Assembly: GCF_028066395.1 (NCBI RefSeq)
Contig: NZ_JALCBM010000019.1
Span: forward strand, 4,360 to 40,204
Origin: Ruegeria sp.
GTDB lineage: Bacteria > Pseudomonadota > Alphaproteobacteria > Rhodobacterales > Rhodobacteraceae
Length of the DNA: 35,845 nt
Direction of reading: 5' to 3'
The notes beneath the pieces were generated by a model. It did not search any database. It was not told the origin of the DNA and was given only the letters and a program-made list of their open reading frames with translations. Positions 15,756 to 24,245 of the stretch are shown here, in pieces. The position numbers and the translations under genes are program-made. Position 1 is the first letter of the stretch; each line of letters opens with the position of its first letter.

Positions 15756-17102
15756 ATGTCCGGACACGGCACGCCCATCCCGATGACCTCACATCCCTGC
15801 GGCCCGCTGACCGGCACGGCCGAAGTGCCGGGCGACAAGTCGATCTCGCACCGGTCGCTGATCCTGGGCGCGATGGCGGTGGGTGAGACGAAAATCTCGG
15901 GCCTGCTGGAAGGTGAGGATGTGCTGGACACCGCCAAGGCCATGCGCGCCTTTGGCGCTGAGGTGACCGATCACGGCAATGGTGAATGGACGGTGCATGG
16001 CGTGGGCGTCGGTGGTTTTGCCGAACCCGATCAGGTGATCGATTGCGGAAATTCGGGCACCGGGGTGCGGCTGATCATGGGGGCGATGGCCACCTCTCCG
16101 ATCTCGGCGACCTTCACCGGTGATGCCAGTCTGAACAAACGCCCCATGGCACGCGTCACCGATCCGCTGGCGCTGTTTGGTACACAGTCCGTTGGCCGTT
16201 CGGGCGGCCGCCTGCCGATGACCATCGTAGGCGCGGCCGATCCGGTTCCGGTGCGGTATGAGGTGCCGGTGCCCTCGGCGCAGGTGAAATCCGCTGTGCT
16301 GTTGGCTGGGCTGAACGCGCCGGGCAAGACCGTGGTGATCGAGAAAGAAGCCACCCGTGACCATACCGAACGGATGCTGGCGGGCTTTGGCGCTGAGATC
16401 ACCGTTGAGGATACAGATGAAGGCCGCGTGATCACCCTGACCGGACAGCCCGAATTGAAGCCGCAGGTCATTGCCGTTCCGCGTGATCCCTCCAGCGCGG
16501 CATTTCCGGTTTGTGCGGCGCTGATCACGCCGGGCTCGGACGTGTTGGTGCCGGGTATCGGCCTGAACCCAACCCGCGCCGGTCTGTTCACCACGCTGCG
16601 CGAGATGGGCGCTGACCTGACTTATGAAAACGAACGCATCGAAGGCGGCGAACCCGTCGCCGATTTGCGTGCAAAATACTCACCCAACATGAAGGGGATC
16701 GAGGTTCCGCCGGAACGCGCCGCTTCGATGATTGACGAATACCCCGTTCTGTCAGTGGTCGCGGCCAACGCGACCGGCACCACGGTGATGGGTGGCGTCA
16801 AGGAATTGCGCGTCAAGGAAAGCGACCGGATCGACGCCATGGCCCGCGGGCTGCGCGCCAATGGCGTGACAGTCGAGGAAGGCGATGACTGGTGGTCGGT
16901 CGAGGGGCTTGGCATCGGCAACGTCCCCGGCGGCGGCATCTGTGAAAGCTTTCTGGATCACCGCATTGCCATGTCATTCATGGTGATGGGCATGGGCGCG
17001 AAAACCCCCGTCTCGGTAGATGATGGCGGCCCGATCGCCACTTCGTTCCCGATATTCGAGCCCCTGATGGCCGGTCTGGGTGCCAAGGTAGAACGTACAT
17101 GA
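15756..17102 (+). CDS. aroA: 3-phosphoshikimate 1-carboxyvinyltransferase (EPSP synthase), class II type
   Basis: AroA joins phosphoenolpyruvate to shikimate-3-phosphate in the shikimate pathway. The 448-residue protein carries the four class II marker motifs: GDKSIS (26-31), SAQVK (174-178), RDHTE (201-205) and NPTR (271-274). At the position of Ala100 in the glyphosate-tolerant CP4 enzyme it has Gly101 (GNSGTG), the residue usual in sensitive enzymes. AGGAG lies before the ATG. The stop overlaps the cmk start (ATGA), so the pair is translationally coupled. The product feeds tryptophan synthesis, whose late genes lie in this window. Confidence 0.95.
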   Translation: MSGHGTPIPMTSHPCGPLTGTAEVPGDKSISHRSLILGAMAVGETKISGLLEGEDVLDTAKAMRAFGAEVTDHGNGEWTVHGVGVGGFAEPDQVIDCGNSGTGVRLIMGAMATSPISATFTGDASLNKRPMARVTDPLALFGTQSVGRSGGRLPMTIVGAADPVPVRYEVPVPSAQVKSAVLLAGLNAPGKTVVIEKEATRDHTERMLAGFGAEITVEDTDEGRVITLTGQPELKPQVIAVPRDPSSAAFPVCAALITPGSDVLVPGIGLNPTRAGLFTTLREMGADLTYENERIEGGEPVADLRAKYSPNMKGIEVPPERAASMIDEYPVLSVVAANATGTTVMGGVKELRVKESDRIDAMARGLRANGVTVEEGDDWWSVEGLGIGNVPGGGICESFLDHRIAMSFMVMGMGAKTPVSVDDGGPIATSFPIFEPLMAGLGAKVERT

Positions 17103-17707
17103 GTTTCACCGTCGCCATCGACGGCCCCGCAGCGGCGGGCAAGGGGACCATTTCCAAGGGTGTGGCAACGCATTTCGGGTTTGCGCATCTCGATACCGGG
17201 CTGCTTTACCGCGCGGTGGGTCGGCGCGTGCTGGAGGGGCAGGAGGCCGTTGCTACGGCTCAGGCCTTGACCGCCGAAGAATTAGGGCAGGGTGATCTGC
17301 GCACGGCCGAAATCGCTCAGGCGGCCTCCAAGGTTGCGGTGATCCCCGGTGTCCGCGCCGCCCTGGTCGATTTCCAGCGTGCCTTTGCGCGCCGCGCGGG
17401 CGGGGCGGTTCTGGACGGGCGTGATATCGGGACGGTGATCTGTCCACGGGCCGAGGTGAAACTGTTCGTCACCGCCAGCGCCGAGGTGCGCGCCGAACGT
17501 CGGTATCTGGAGCTGAGTGCCAAGGGTGCGGATGCAACCCGCGAACAGGTTCTGGCCGATGTGCGTGAACGCGATGCGCGCGACGCTGACCGCAGCACCG
17601 CGCCGATGAAACCGGCCGAGGATGCGGTTCTGCTGGATACCTCGGACCTCAGCATCGAACAGGCGCTGGCGCAGGCCATCGCGCTTATTCAGACCAAACT
17701 GCCTTAA
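17099..17707 (+). CDS. cmk: (d)CMP kinase (cytidylate kinase)
   Basis: Cmk phosphorylates CMP and dCMP with ATP. The 202-residue cytosolic protein has the P-loop [11 protein letters not shown] (6-16), [11 protein letters not shown], the [11 protein letters not shown] block and the arginine-rich lid [19 protein letters not shown]. It overlaps aroA by four bases. In related genomes cmk is normally followed directly by rpsA; here almost 4 kb with three additional genes separates them. Confidence 0.95.
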   Translation: MSFTVAIDGPAAAGKGTISKGVATHFGFAHLDTGLLYRAVGRRVLEGQEAVATAQALTAEELGQGDLRTAEIAQAASKVAVIPGVRAALVDFQRAFARRAGGAVLDGRDIGTVICPRAEVKLFVTASAEVRAERRYLELSAKGADATREQVLADVRERDARDADRSTAPMKPAEDAVLLDTSDLSIEQALAQAIALIQTKLP

Positions 17708-17798
17708 GGGGCAGACGGAAACACTGTTCACCAAGCTTTGTTTGGCCTGCGTGCGGGGCCGCTCCTATTGTTGGATTATCCTGTGTAGGAGATACAAA

Positions 17799-18314
17799 AT
17801 GATCCGACTTGCCCTTGCGCTGATTTTTCTGGCCACCAGCCTGACCGCTCAGGAGGCCGAGCCTCCGATGGATTACGAAAGGCTGGGCAAGATTCTGTTT
17901 GCCCTTGACCCCGAGGCGCAACCGTTTGGGCCGGGGTTTCAGCTGACCGTGTCGGATGAAACGGTTCTGGTGATCACCGACGCCACCACCGATCGGATGC
18001 GGGCCATGGTTGCGATCCGCAGCGCCGCTGATCTGTCAGACGAAGACCTGATGCGCATGATGCAGGCCAATTTCGACAGCACATTGGACGCGCGGTATGC
18101 CGTTGCCAACGGCACGCTGTGGGCTGCGTTCATTCACCCGCTGTCGCCGTTGGAGAAAGATCAGCTGATTTCCGGTCTGGCGCAGGCGGTAAACATCGCC
18201 AAGACCTATGGCACGCTCTATTCCAGCGGTGTGGCGCAGTTCGGGGGCGGTGACAGCAATGACCTGCAGCGTGCCCTGATCGAAGAGCTTTTGAAAAAAG
18301 GCGAGGAGATCTGA
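17799..18314 (+). CDS. Secreted YbjN/CesT-chaperone-fold protein
   Basis: A 171-residue protein with a short signal peptide (MIRLALALIFLATSLTAQ) and probable periplasmic location. The mature part (FQLTVSDETVLVITDATTDRMR, then LSDEDLMRMMQANFDSTLDARYAV and LWAAFIHPLSPLEKDQLISGLAQAVNIAKTYGTLYSSG) follows the pattern of the YbjN/type III secretion chaperone-like fold, best known in small proteins of uncertain role. The ATG at 17799 has AGGAG eight bases upstream. It ends in a charged tail (EELLKKGEEI). The gene sits between cmk and the halogenase-like gene, in the block that interrupts the usual cmk-rpsA order. Function unknown; the fold assignment is by pattern only. Confidence 0.65.
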   Translation: MIRLALALIFLATSLTAQEAEPPMDYERLGKILFALDPEAQPFGPGFQLTVSDETVLVITDATTDRMRAMVAIRSAADLSDEDLMRMMQANFDSTLDARYAVANGTLWAAFIHPLSPLEKDQLISGLAQAVNIAKTYGTLYSSGVAQFGGGDSNDLQRALIEELLKKGEEI

Positions 18315-18504
18315 TCCACGCCTGAAACATGCGCTGTCCCCGGTGCCGGGCGGGTGTGCATGCAGGGTATGGTATCATAGGCTCTAGCTGAACGCAGGAA
18401 AGGTGTTATAGTTTCTCTCAAGCAAAAAGGGACAGCTGCAAGACAAACCCCGAAATAAGGGGAGGCAGCGACGAACTCCCTTCAGCCAACAGGGACGGAA
18501 CAAA

Positions 18505-20193
18505 ATGAACAATCGTTTGCGCAAACTCACTATCGTGGGCGGCGGTACGGCAGGTTGGATGACCGCGCTGATCCTCGACATGGTGTTTTCCCGCACGTCA
18601 TCGCAAAAAGATCGCCCGCGCATCTGCCTGATCGAAAGCCCCAACATCGCCACCGTGGGTGTGGGTGAGGCCACGGTGCCGCGCATGCCGGTCACGCTGC
18701 GTCAGGCGGGCATTTCAGAGCGGGATTTTTTCCGCGAGACCAACGCGTCATTCAAGCTGGGTGTGAAGTTCTGCAACTGGAACAAGGACCCAAAGGGGAA
18801 ACGCATCGACTATGTGAACCCTTTCGCCCACGGCCAGATGCTGGAGGGGTTGGAAGCTGCCGAGTATTTTCTGCGCCTGGGCAACGGGGATCGGGATTTT
18901 ACGCAATCCATCGCTCCGCATGATGATCTGGCTCGCCTGTGCAAAGGCGCGCGGCAGTTGGGTCAGCCCGAATTCGAACAGCGCTTTGGTTACGCCTACC
19001 ATCTGGATGCGGTGAAATTCGCAGGCATGCTCACCCAGGTCTGCACCCGGCGCGGGGTGGAGCATATCCAGGATGAGGTGCAATCGGTCGAACTGGATGA
19101 ACAGGGCAATGTCAGCCATCTGATGTTAGAGCGTAACGGCCGCCACGACATCGAGATGGTCGTGGATTGCACCGGGTTCCGCGGATTGATCATCAATCAG
19201 GCTCTGGGTGAGCCGTTTATGGATTACTCGGACTATCTGCCCAATGACCGGGCCATGGCGTTGCAGATCGAACATCCCAATCCACGGAAGATCGAAAGCG
19301 TAACCCGGTCCACCGCCCTTGGTGCCGGTTGGACGTGGCGGGTGCCGCTCTATAACCGTGTGGGTACGGGCTATGTGTTCTCATCCGCGCATCGCACCGA
19401 TGATCAGGCGGCGGATGAATATCTGGAATGGCTGGGTGACAGCGGCAAGGGCGCAACGCCGCGGGTGATCCCGATGCGCGTCGGACGTGTGCGCAATGCA
19501 TGGGTCAAGAACTGCGTGGCGATTGGCCTGTCCGGCGGATTTATCGAACCGTTGGAAAGCACTGCGATCCACATGATCGATCACGCGGTGCGCTGGTTTG
19601 CCGAACATCTGCCCACCCGGGACATCGAGCCACCCCTGCGGGACAGATACAACCGGCAGATGGACAAGCTTTATAACGAGGTGCTTGAATTCATCTGCCT
19701 GCACTATCGGTTGGGCAACCGCACGGATGATCAATATTGGATCGACGCGCGCACCGAGATGAAGATACCTGATCGGCTGGCCGAGAATCTGGAGCTGTGG
19801 CAGCACCGCCTGCCTATGGAGCACGATATCGAATTCGCCACACTGTTTGACCATCGCGTGTATCAGACGGTTCTTTTGGGCAAACAGGTCTATGATACGG
19901 GCTATGGCCCCGGCATCCGCGACCGTCTGAGGCCGTTGAACAAGGCGATCTGGTTCCAGTGGTGGAAAGGCGCGAAAGTGGATCTGGCGCGAATACTCAA
20001 GGTAATGCCGGATCACAAAACCCTGCTGCGCGATATTCGGGGCGAACTGGAAAAACCGGCGGCCTTTACCAAGGCCGGGGCGATGAGCCCGACCGTGGCA
20101 ATGCCGGGTGCGGCGCAGGGTTCCGTATCGATCCAGAACATGCCGAACTTTGCCGAAATCCAAAGCGGCACGAAGGATTTGCAGCTGTTCTAG
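18505..20193 (+). CDS. Flavin-dependent tryptophan halogenase family protein
   Basis: Enzymes of this family use FADH2, oxygen and halide to chlorinate or brominate aromatic rings. The 562-residue protein has the FAD-binding VGGGTAGWMTA (11-21), the conserved ESPNIATVGVGEATVP (44-59), Lys84 in ASFKLGVKF at the place of catalytic Lys79 of PrnA, a WTWRVP (276-281) variant of the WxWxIP signature, and GFIEPLEST (345-353) with Glu351 matching PrnA Glu346. No signal peptide is seen, so it acts in the cytosol. No flavin reductase is present in the window. Upstream lies 190 bases with a small CCCC/GGGG hairpin (18448-18462). It shares the cmk-rpsA interval with a YbjN-like protein and a barrel. The substrate and halide cannot be told from sequence. 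Confidence 0.85.
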   Translation: MNNRLRKLTIVGGGTAGWMTALILDMVFSRTSSQKDRPRICLIESPNIATVGVGEATVPRMPVTLRQAGISERDFFRETNASFKLGVKFCNWNKDPKGKRIDYVNPFAHGQMLEGLEAAEYFLRLGNGDRDFTQSIAPHDDLARLCKGARQLGQPEFEQRFGYAYHLDAVKFAGMLTQVCTRRGVEHIQDEVQSVELDEQGNVSHLMLERNGRHDIEMVVDCTGFRGLIINQALGEPFMDYSDYLPNDRAMALQIEHPNPRKIESVTRSTALGAGWTWRVPLYNRVGTGYVFSSAHRTDDQAADEYLEWLGDSGKGATPRVIPMRVGRVRNAWVKNCVAIGLSGGFIEPLESTAIHMIDHAVRWFAEHLPTRDIEPPLRDRYNRQMDKLYNEVLEFICLHYRLGNRTDDQYWIDARTEMKIPDRLAENLELWQHRLPMEHDIEFATLFDHRVYQTVLLGKQVYDTGYGPGIRDRLRPLNKAIWFQWWKGAKVDLARILKVMPDHKTLLRDIRGELEKPAAFTKAGAMSPTVAMPGAAQGSVSIQNMPNFAEIQSGTKDLQLF

Positions 20194-20237
20194 GCGCGCT
20201 TTTCGTAGCGCAGTGCCTACTTAAGATCAGGAAGGGG

Positions 20238-20332
20238 GCAGGGTGTCAAAACCCTGCATTCAAACTGGTCAGGTGCCCGCGTTCTGTGCATTTTCCCTGA
20301 GAAGCACCACGCTTGCAGCAAGCGTCGGGCAC
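20238..20332. other. Hairpin cluster in the 312-base gap before the second barrel gene
   Basis: The gap 20194-20505 has no gene. It holds a perfect hairpin GCAGGGT-GTCAAA-ACCCTGC (20238-20257) and a nested one: outer GTGCCC (20273-20278) with GGGCAC (20327-20332), inner ACGCTT-GCAGC-AAGCGT (20309-20325). No T-run follows. The stems may belong to the 3' end of the halogenase mRNA, a small RNA, or the leader of the next gene. Confidence 0.5.
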
Positions 20333-20410
20333 TGTTGTGCTGCCCTCTGACCTGCGCCGAAGTATCCTTTTGACGCCAGGTCACGAAATTGTGTGGCAAG
20401 CAGGATACAG

Positions 20411-20426
20411 TTAACGAAAGGTTAAC
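20411..20426 (+). promoter_or_regulatory. CtrA binding site upstream of an outer-membrane protein gene
   Basis: TTAA (20411-20414), seven bases and TTAAC (20422-20426) match the full CtrA consensus TTAA-N7-TTAAC. Seen differently, two GTTAAC palindromes are 11 bases apart. It lies 80 bases upstream of the start codon at 20506, a normal distance for CtrA control. CtrA is the cell-cycle and motility regulator of alphaproteobacteria. Confidence 0.6.
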
Positions 20427-20505
20427 AAGCCAAGTACCGCATCGACAGACAAAGGCCCGACCGGCGTCTAGGAAGCCCGCTCAAAACATAAAAACAAGGT
20501 GCGGA

Positions 20506-21414
20506 ATGAGTACTAATTTCAAATCCCTGGCGACGGGCCTTGCCCTTGCTGCGGCTATCCCTTCATTGGCTGCGGCAGACGGAAAACTGACTGTGCGTGG
20601 TGGGTACGGGGGGTCCTTCTCCGATTATCTCTATGCTTATGATGAAGTCGATCAGACCACGATCGATTCAAGCTACGGAGAGGGGTTTTTTGGGCAGGTT
20701 GCCTATTCCAACGATGCGATGTTCGGGGCCTATGGTGGTGAACTGAGCTTTACCTACAACCGTTTGTCAGGCGATTCGGCGTATGATGACGGTGGCAGAT
20801 GCTCGACCCTTGATATCATTTCGCTGTCTCATGATCTGTGCATGGAAGGTGCCGAGACATCCAGCGGAACATGGTTCGGTCAGTTCCGCGCAATGGCGGC
20901 CTATGAACCATCGGATAACGGATTGCAAATTCTGGGCGGATTGAGCGTTCTGGACTTTTCTTCGGATTCCCATGGCATGATGATTTTCCCGGGTGAGTTC
21001 TCGGAGCAGCGTCGCGCAACGGATTATACCGGTCTGGGCCTCGTGATCGGCGCGCGTAAATCGGTTGCGATCTCACAGAAGGTCACGCTCCAGTTGGAAG
21101 GCTTTGCAGGCGCCTATACCGGCAACCGCGATCTGCGGATCAACGACGAATACGAAGGTGCGGTTGGTGCCTTGTCTTCGCGCGACCGTCAAACCGTGTT
21201 TTCACTGGATCTGGCTGCCAGCGTCGCACTGCCGGTGGACAAACTCCGCGAAGGAAGCTTGTTTGAGGTCGGCGTTGCCTATTCCCGCCTGTTCAACGTG
21301 ATGGACACGACCAACTACAATCCGGACATATTGGCCGCCATCGGCAGCACCGGGTCTTTGGACGCGGATGTCGACGCGCTGTCGCTGTTTTTCGGCGTGC
21401 AGATTCCGATGTGA
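20506..21414 (+). CDS. Outer-membrane beta-barrel protein, unknown specificity
   Basis: A 302-residue protein with a clear signal peptide (MSTNFKSLATGLALAAAIPSLAAA, cleavage near 24). The mature part has repeated amphipathic strands with aromatic girdles (KLTVRGGYGGSFSDYLYAY, GFFGQVAYSNDAMFGAYGGELSFTY, WFGQFRAMAAYEP, KVTLQLEGFAGAYTG, LFEVGVAYSRLFNV, ALSLFFGVQIPM), typical of a medium barrel. Two cysteines (in RCSTLDII and HDLCMEG) flank a loop and could form a disulfide on the surface. The ATG at 20506 follows AAGGTGCGGA. A CtrA site lies 80 bases upstream. It follows the halogenase-like gene but with a 312-base gap, so it is probably transcribed on its own. Confidence 0.72.
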   Translation: MSTNFKSLATGLALAAAIPSLAAADGKLTVRGGYGGSFSDYLYAYDEVDQTTIDSSYGEGFFGQVAYSNDAMFGAYGGELSFTYNRLSGDSAYDDGGRCSTLDIISLSHDLCMEGAETSSGTWFGQFRAMAAYEPSDNGLQILGGLSVLDFSSDSHGMMIFPGEFSEQRRATDYTGLGLVIGARKSVAISQKVTLQLEGFAGAYTGNRDLRINDEYEGAVGALSSRDRQTVFSLDLAASVALPVDKLREGSLFEVGVAYSRLFNVMDTTNYNPDILAAIGSTGSLDADVDALSLFFGVQIPM

Positions 21415-21435
21415 CCCTGATCCGGCGGCTTCCAC

Positions 21436-21464
21436 TTGCCTGACGTGCCAGAAGCCTTTATAGA
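21436..21464 (+). promoter_or_regulatory. Promoter of rpsA
   Basis: TTGCCT (21436-21441), a 17-base spacer and TATAGA (21459-21464) form a good sigma-70 promoter. The predicted start near 21471 gives rpsA a leader of about 175 bases. Confidence 0.6.
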
Positions 21465-21510
21465 GCGCCCGTCAACAAGGTGAAAACGCCGGATAACATC
21501 GAGAGCGAGC

Positions 21511-21540
21511 AGGGTCGGGACCCCCGGCCCTCTTTGTTTT
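21511..21540 (+). terminator. Terminator-like attenuator in the rpsA leader
   Basis: AGGGTCGGG (21511-21519) pairs with CCCGGCCCT (21523-21531): nine base pairs including one G-U, with a three-base loop, followed by TCTTTGTTTT. It lies about 40 bases after the predicted rpsA transcript start and 107 bases before the start codon. A second hairpin GCCCG-TGCCAAG-CGGGC follows at 21562-21578. It may instead end the barrel-gene transcript, but any rpsA transcript from 21436-21464 must pass it. Confidence 0.65.
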
Positions 21541-21646
21541 GCGGCAGCCAAGACCAATCCGGCCCGTGCCAAGCGGGCTTCAAACAAGACCGGCGGAGAC
21601 AACCGCTCGGCCAGCAAAAACGTTATGTAAAGGAAACAAACGCCAC

Positions 21647-23323
21647 ATGGCTAACGCATCCATGGAGGAATTCGAAGCCCTCCTGAATGAAAGCTTCGAA
21701 ATGGACACGCCCGAAGAGGGTTCTGTTGTCAAAGGCAAGGTTCTGGCGATCGAAGCCGGCCAAGCCATCATCGACGTAGGCTACAAAATGGAAGGCCGCG
21801 TTGATCTGAAAGAATTCGCAAATCCCGGCGAAGCCCCTGAAATCGCTGTAGGTGACGAGGTCGAAGTGTACCTGCGTGCCGCAGAAAACGCCCGTGGCGA
21901 AGCCGTCATCTCGCGCGAGATGGCCCGCCGTGAAGAGGCATGGGACCGTCTGGAAAAAGCATATGCCGACGACCAGCGCGTCGAAGGTGCAATCTTTGGC
22001 CGCGTCAAAGGTGGCTTCACCGTCGATCTGGGTGGCGCAGTTGCGTTCCTGCCCGGCTCGCAGGTTGACGTCCGCCCCGTGCGCGACGCTGGCCCGCTGA
22101 TGGGTCTGAAGCAGCCGTTCCAGATTCTGAAAATGGACCGCCGCCGTGGCAACATCGTTGTCTCGCGTCGTGCAATCCTGGAAGAATCACGTGCCGAACA
22201 GCGTGCCGAGGTTATCGGCAACCTGTCCGAAGGTCAGACCGTCGAGGGTGTCGTCAAGAACATCACCGAATACGGTGCATTTGTTGACCTGGGCGGCGTT
22301 GACGGCCTGCTGCACGTCACCGACATGGCATGGCGCCGTGTGAACCACCCGTCCGAGATCCTGACGATCGGCGAAACCATCAAGGTTCAGGTCATCAAGA
22401 TCAACAAAGAGACCCACCGCATCAGCCTGGGCATGAAGCAGCTGCAGGAAGATCCGTGGGATCTGGTTGCTGCCAAGTACCCGCTGGGCTCGGTCCATCA
22501 GGGTCGCGTCACCAACATCACCGACTACGGCGCGTTCGTCGAGTTGGAAGCTGGTGTCGAAGGTCTGGTGCACGTGTCCGAGATGTCCTGGACCAAGAAA
22601 AACGTCCACCCCGGCAAGATCGTTTCGACCAGCCAGGAAGTCGACGTCATGGTTCTGGAAATCGACGGCGCCAAGCGTCGCGTGTCTCTGGGCCTCAAGC
22701 AGACCATGCGCAACCCGTGGGAAGTGTTTGCAGAAACACACCCCGAGGGCACCGAGGTCGAAGGCGAAGTCAAGAACATCACCGAATTCGGTCTGTTCAT
22801 TGGCCTCGAAGGCGACATCGACGGCATGGTTCACCTGTCGGACCTGTCCTGGGACGAGCGTGGCGAAGATGCGATCCAGAACTACCGCAAAGGCGACGTC
22901 GTTCAGGCGGTTGTCTCGGAAGTTGATGTTGAGAAAGAGCGTATCTCGCTGTCGATCAAAGCCCTGGGCGGTGACAAGTTCGCCGAAGCCGTGGGCGGCG
23001 TGAAGCGTGGCTCGGTCATCACTGTCGAAGTCACCGCAATCGAAGATGGCGGCATCGAGGTGGAATACGAAGGCATGAAATCCTTCATCCGCCGTTCCGA
23101 CCTGAGCCGTGACCGTGCCGAACAGCGCCCCGAGCGTTTCAGCACCGGTGACAAGGTCGATGTCCGCGTCACCAACGTCGACAGCAAGACCCGCCGTCTG
23201 GGCCTGTCGATCAAGGCACGCGAAATCGCCGAAGAGAAAGAGGCCGTGGAACAGTACGGTTCCTCCGACTCGGGCGCATCGCTGGGCGATATTCTGGGTG
23301 CAGCGCTGAAATCGGGCGACTAA
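21647..23323 (+). CDS. rpsA: 30S ribosomal protein S1
   Basis: S1 binds mRNA and helps the 30S subunit start translation on weakly marked messages. The 558-residue protein has six S1 (OB-fold) domains, at roughly residues 22-90, 108-175, 193-262, 280-350, 367-437 and 455-525, with repeats such as GVVKNITEYGAFVDLGGVDGLLH and GRVTNITDYGAFVELEAGVEGLVH. The ATG at 21647 (MANASMEEFEALLNESF) gives the normal start. AAGG lies 13 bases upstream, a rather long spacing. Codon choice is visibly biased toward C-ending codons, as in highly expressed genes. A structured leader precedes it and a strong terminator follows. Confidence 0.97.
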   Translation: MANASMEEFEALLNESFEMDTPEEGSVVKGKVLAIEAGQAIIDVGYKMEGRVDLKEFANPGEAPEIAVGDEVEVYLRAAENARGEAVISREMARREEAWDRLEKAYADDQRVEGAIFGRVKGGFTVDLGGAVAFLPGSQVDVRPVRDAGPLMGLKQPFQILKMDRRRGNIVVSRRAILEESRAEQRAEVIGNLSEGQTVEGVVKNITEYGAFVDLGGVDGLLHVTDMAWRRVNHPSEILTIGETIKVQVIKINKETHRISLGMKQLQEDPWDLVAAKYPLGSVHQGRVTNITDYGAFVELEAGVEGLVHVSEMSWTKKNVHPGKIVSTSQEVDVMVLEIDGAKRRVSLGLKQTMRNPWEVFAETHPEGTEVEGEVKNITEFGLFIGLEGDIDGMVHLSDLSWDERGEDAIQNYRKGDVVQAVVSEVDVEKERISLSIKALGGDKFAEAVGGVKRGSVITVEVTAIEDGGIEVEYEGMKSFIRRSDLSRDRAEQRPERFSTGDKVDVRVTNVDSKTRRLGLSIKAREIAEEKEAVEQYGSSDSGASLGDILGAALKSGD

Positions 23324-23351
23324 GCCCGGGGCGCATCCCAGACATGATTTT

Positions 23352-23382
23352 CGGCCTCGCGCATCCGCGCGGGGCCGTTTTT
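23352..23382 (+). terminator. Intrinsic terminator of rpsA
   Basis: CGGCCTCGCGC (23352-23362), a four-base loop and GCGCGGGGCCG (23367-23377) form an 11-bp stem with one G-U, followed by TTTTT. It is 28 bases after the rpsA stop codon. Confidence 0.88.
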
Positions 23383-23594
23383 GTTGCGAATCAACATGTT
23401 CCAAATTTTCGGGTTATTCGGCCAATCACCTGCGCTTTAAGTGGGGAATCTGTCCAGTTCGGCAAAAAATCGCGTGAGTTTCCTGAAAATTGCGGCCCAA
23501 GCACACAGAGTTTACGTTCCCCCTTTCGGGGTTTTTTCCTATACTGCCCAGAACAGTAGGCATGATTAACCCGGTACCTGGGAGGGTAACACGC

Positions 23595-23879
23595 ATGATC
23601 CGTTCAGAACTGATTCAAAAAATCGCCGATGAGAACCCGCATCTTTATCAACGCGACGTCGAACGGATCGTAAACACTGTCTTCGAAGAAGTGACCGATG
23701 CCATGTCGCGCGGCGACCGGGTCGAGCTGCGCGGTTTCGGGGCGTTTTCGGTGAAAAAGCGCGACGCGCGCGTGGGTCGCAACCCGCGCACCGGCGAGAC
23801 GGTGCAGGTCGAGGAAAAATGCGTGCCCTTCTTCAAGACCGGCAAGTTGCTAAGGGATCGATTGAACGGTAAAGCCTGA
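23595..23879 (+). CDS. ihfB: Integration host factor subunit beta
   Basis: IHF-beta pairs with IHF-alpha to bend DNA sharply at specific sites in recombination, replication and transcription. The 94-residue protein has the HU/IHF fold with [26 protein letters not shown], the [17 protein letters not shown] block and the DNA-binding arm [15 protein letters not shown]. The proline that inserts between base pairs is in RNPRTGE. The ATG at 23595 has GGAGGG nine bases upstream. In the 212 bases between the rpsA terminator and this start I see a TATACT and a short CCCC-GGGG hairpin before a T-run (around 23521-23546), of uncertain role. Confidence 0.94.
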   Translation: MIRSELIQKIADENPHLYQRDVERIVNTVFEEVTDAMSRGDRVELRGFGAFSVKKRDARVGRNPRTGETVQVEEKCVPFFKTGKLLRDRLNGKA

Positions 23880-23883
23880 CCCC

Positions 23884-24237
23884 ATGATGCGCTATCTACG
23901 ATATGGATTCCTGGCAGTGCTGGGAATTGTTCTGGTGTCGATCTCGCTGGCGAACCGCCAGATGGTCGAACTGAAACTGATGCCCGATGCCCTGTCCGAG
24001 CTGCTGGGCTTCAACCTCTCGACCTCTTTGCCGCTGTTCATTGTGGTTCTGGGCGGGGTTATTGCCGGTCTGGTGATCGGCTTCCTGTGGGAATGGCTGC
24101 GTGAACACAAGCATCGCCGCGACGCCACCGCCAAGACCAGCGAAGTGCGCAAGCTTGAGCGTGAGGTCAAGAAACTCAAGAAAAAGCAGAATGAAGGGCA
24201 GGACGACGTTCTGGCCCTGCTGGATGAGGCAAGCTGA
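23884..24237 (+). CDS. LapA-domain (DUF1049) inner-membrane protein
   Basis: A 117-residue protein with two membrane helices (about residues 5-22 and 48-71) linked by a short periplasmic loop with the LapA signature [15 protein letters not shown] charged cytoplasmic coiled coil follows ([30 protein letters not shown]). In E. coli the related LapA works with LapB to control LpxC and so lipopolysaccharide synthesis; whether that applies here is unproven, and no lapB is in the window. It starts four bases after the ihfB stop codon and is followed by trpF eight bases later, so it is probably part of one transcript. Two consecutive ATG codons make the exact start uncertain by one residue. Confidence 0.82.
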   Translation: MMRYLRYGFLAVLGIVLVSISLANRQMVELKLMPDALSELLGFNLSTSLPLFIVVLGGVIAGLVIGFLWEWLREHKHRRDATAKTSEVRKLEREVKKLKKKQNEGQDDVLALLDEAS

Positions 24238-24245
24238 GGCCCGTC

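Noticed and set aside
22187-23404. Long minus-strand open frame opposite rpsA
   Set aside because: It is a codon-bias shadow of the highly expressed rpsA gene, with no recognisable domain.
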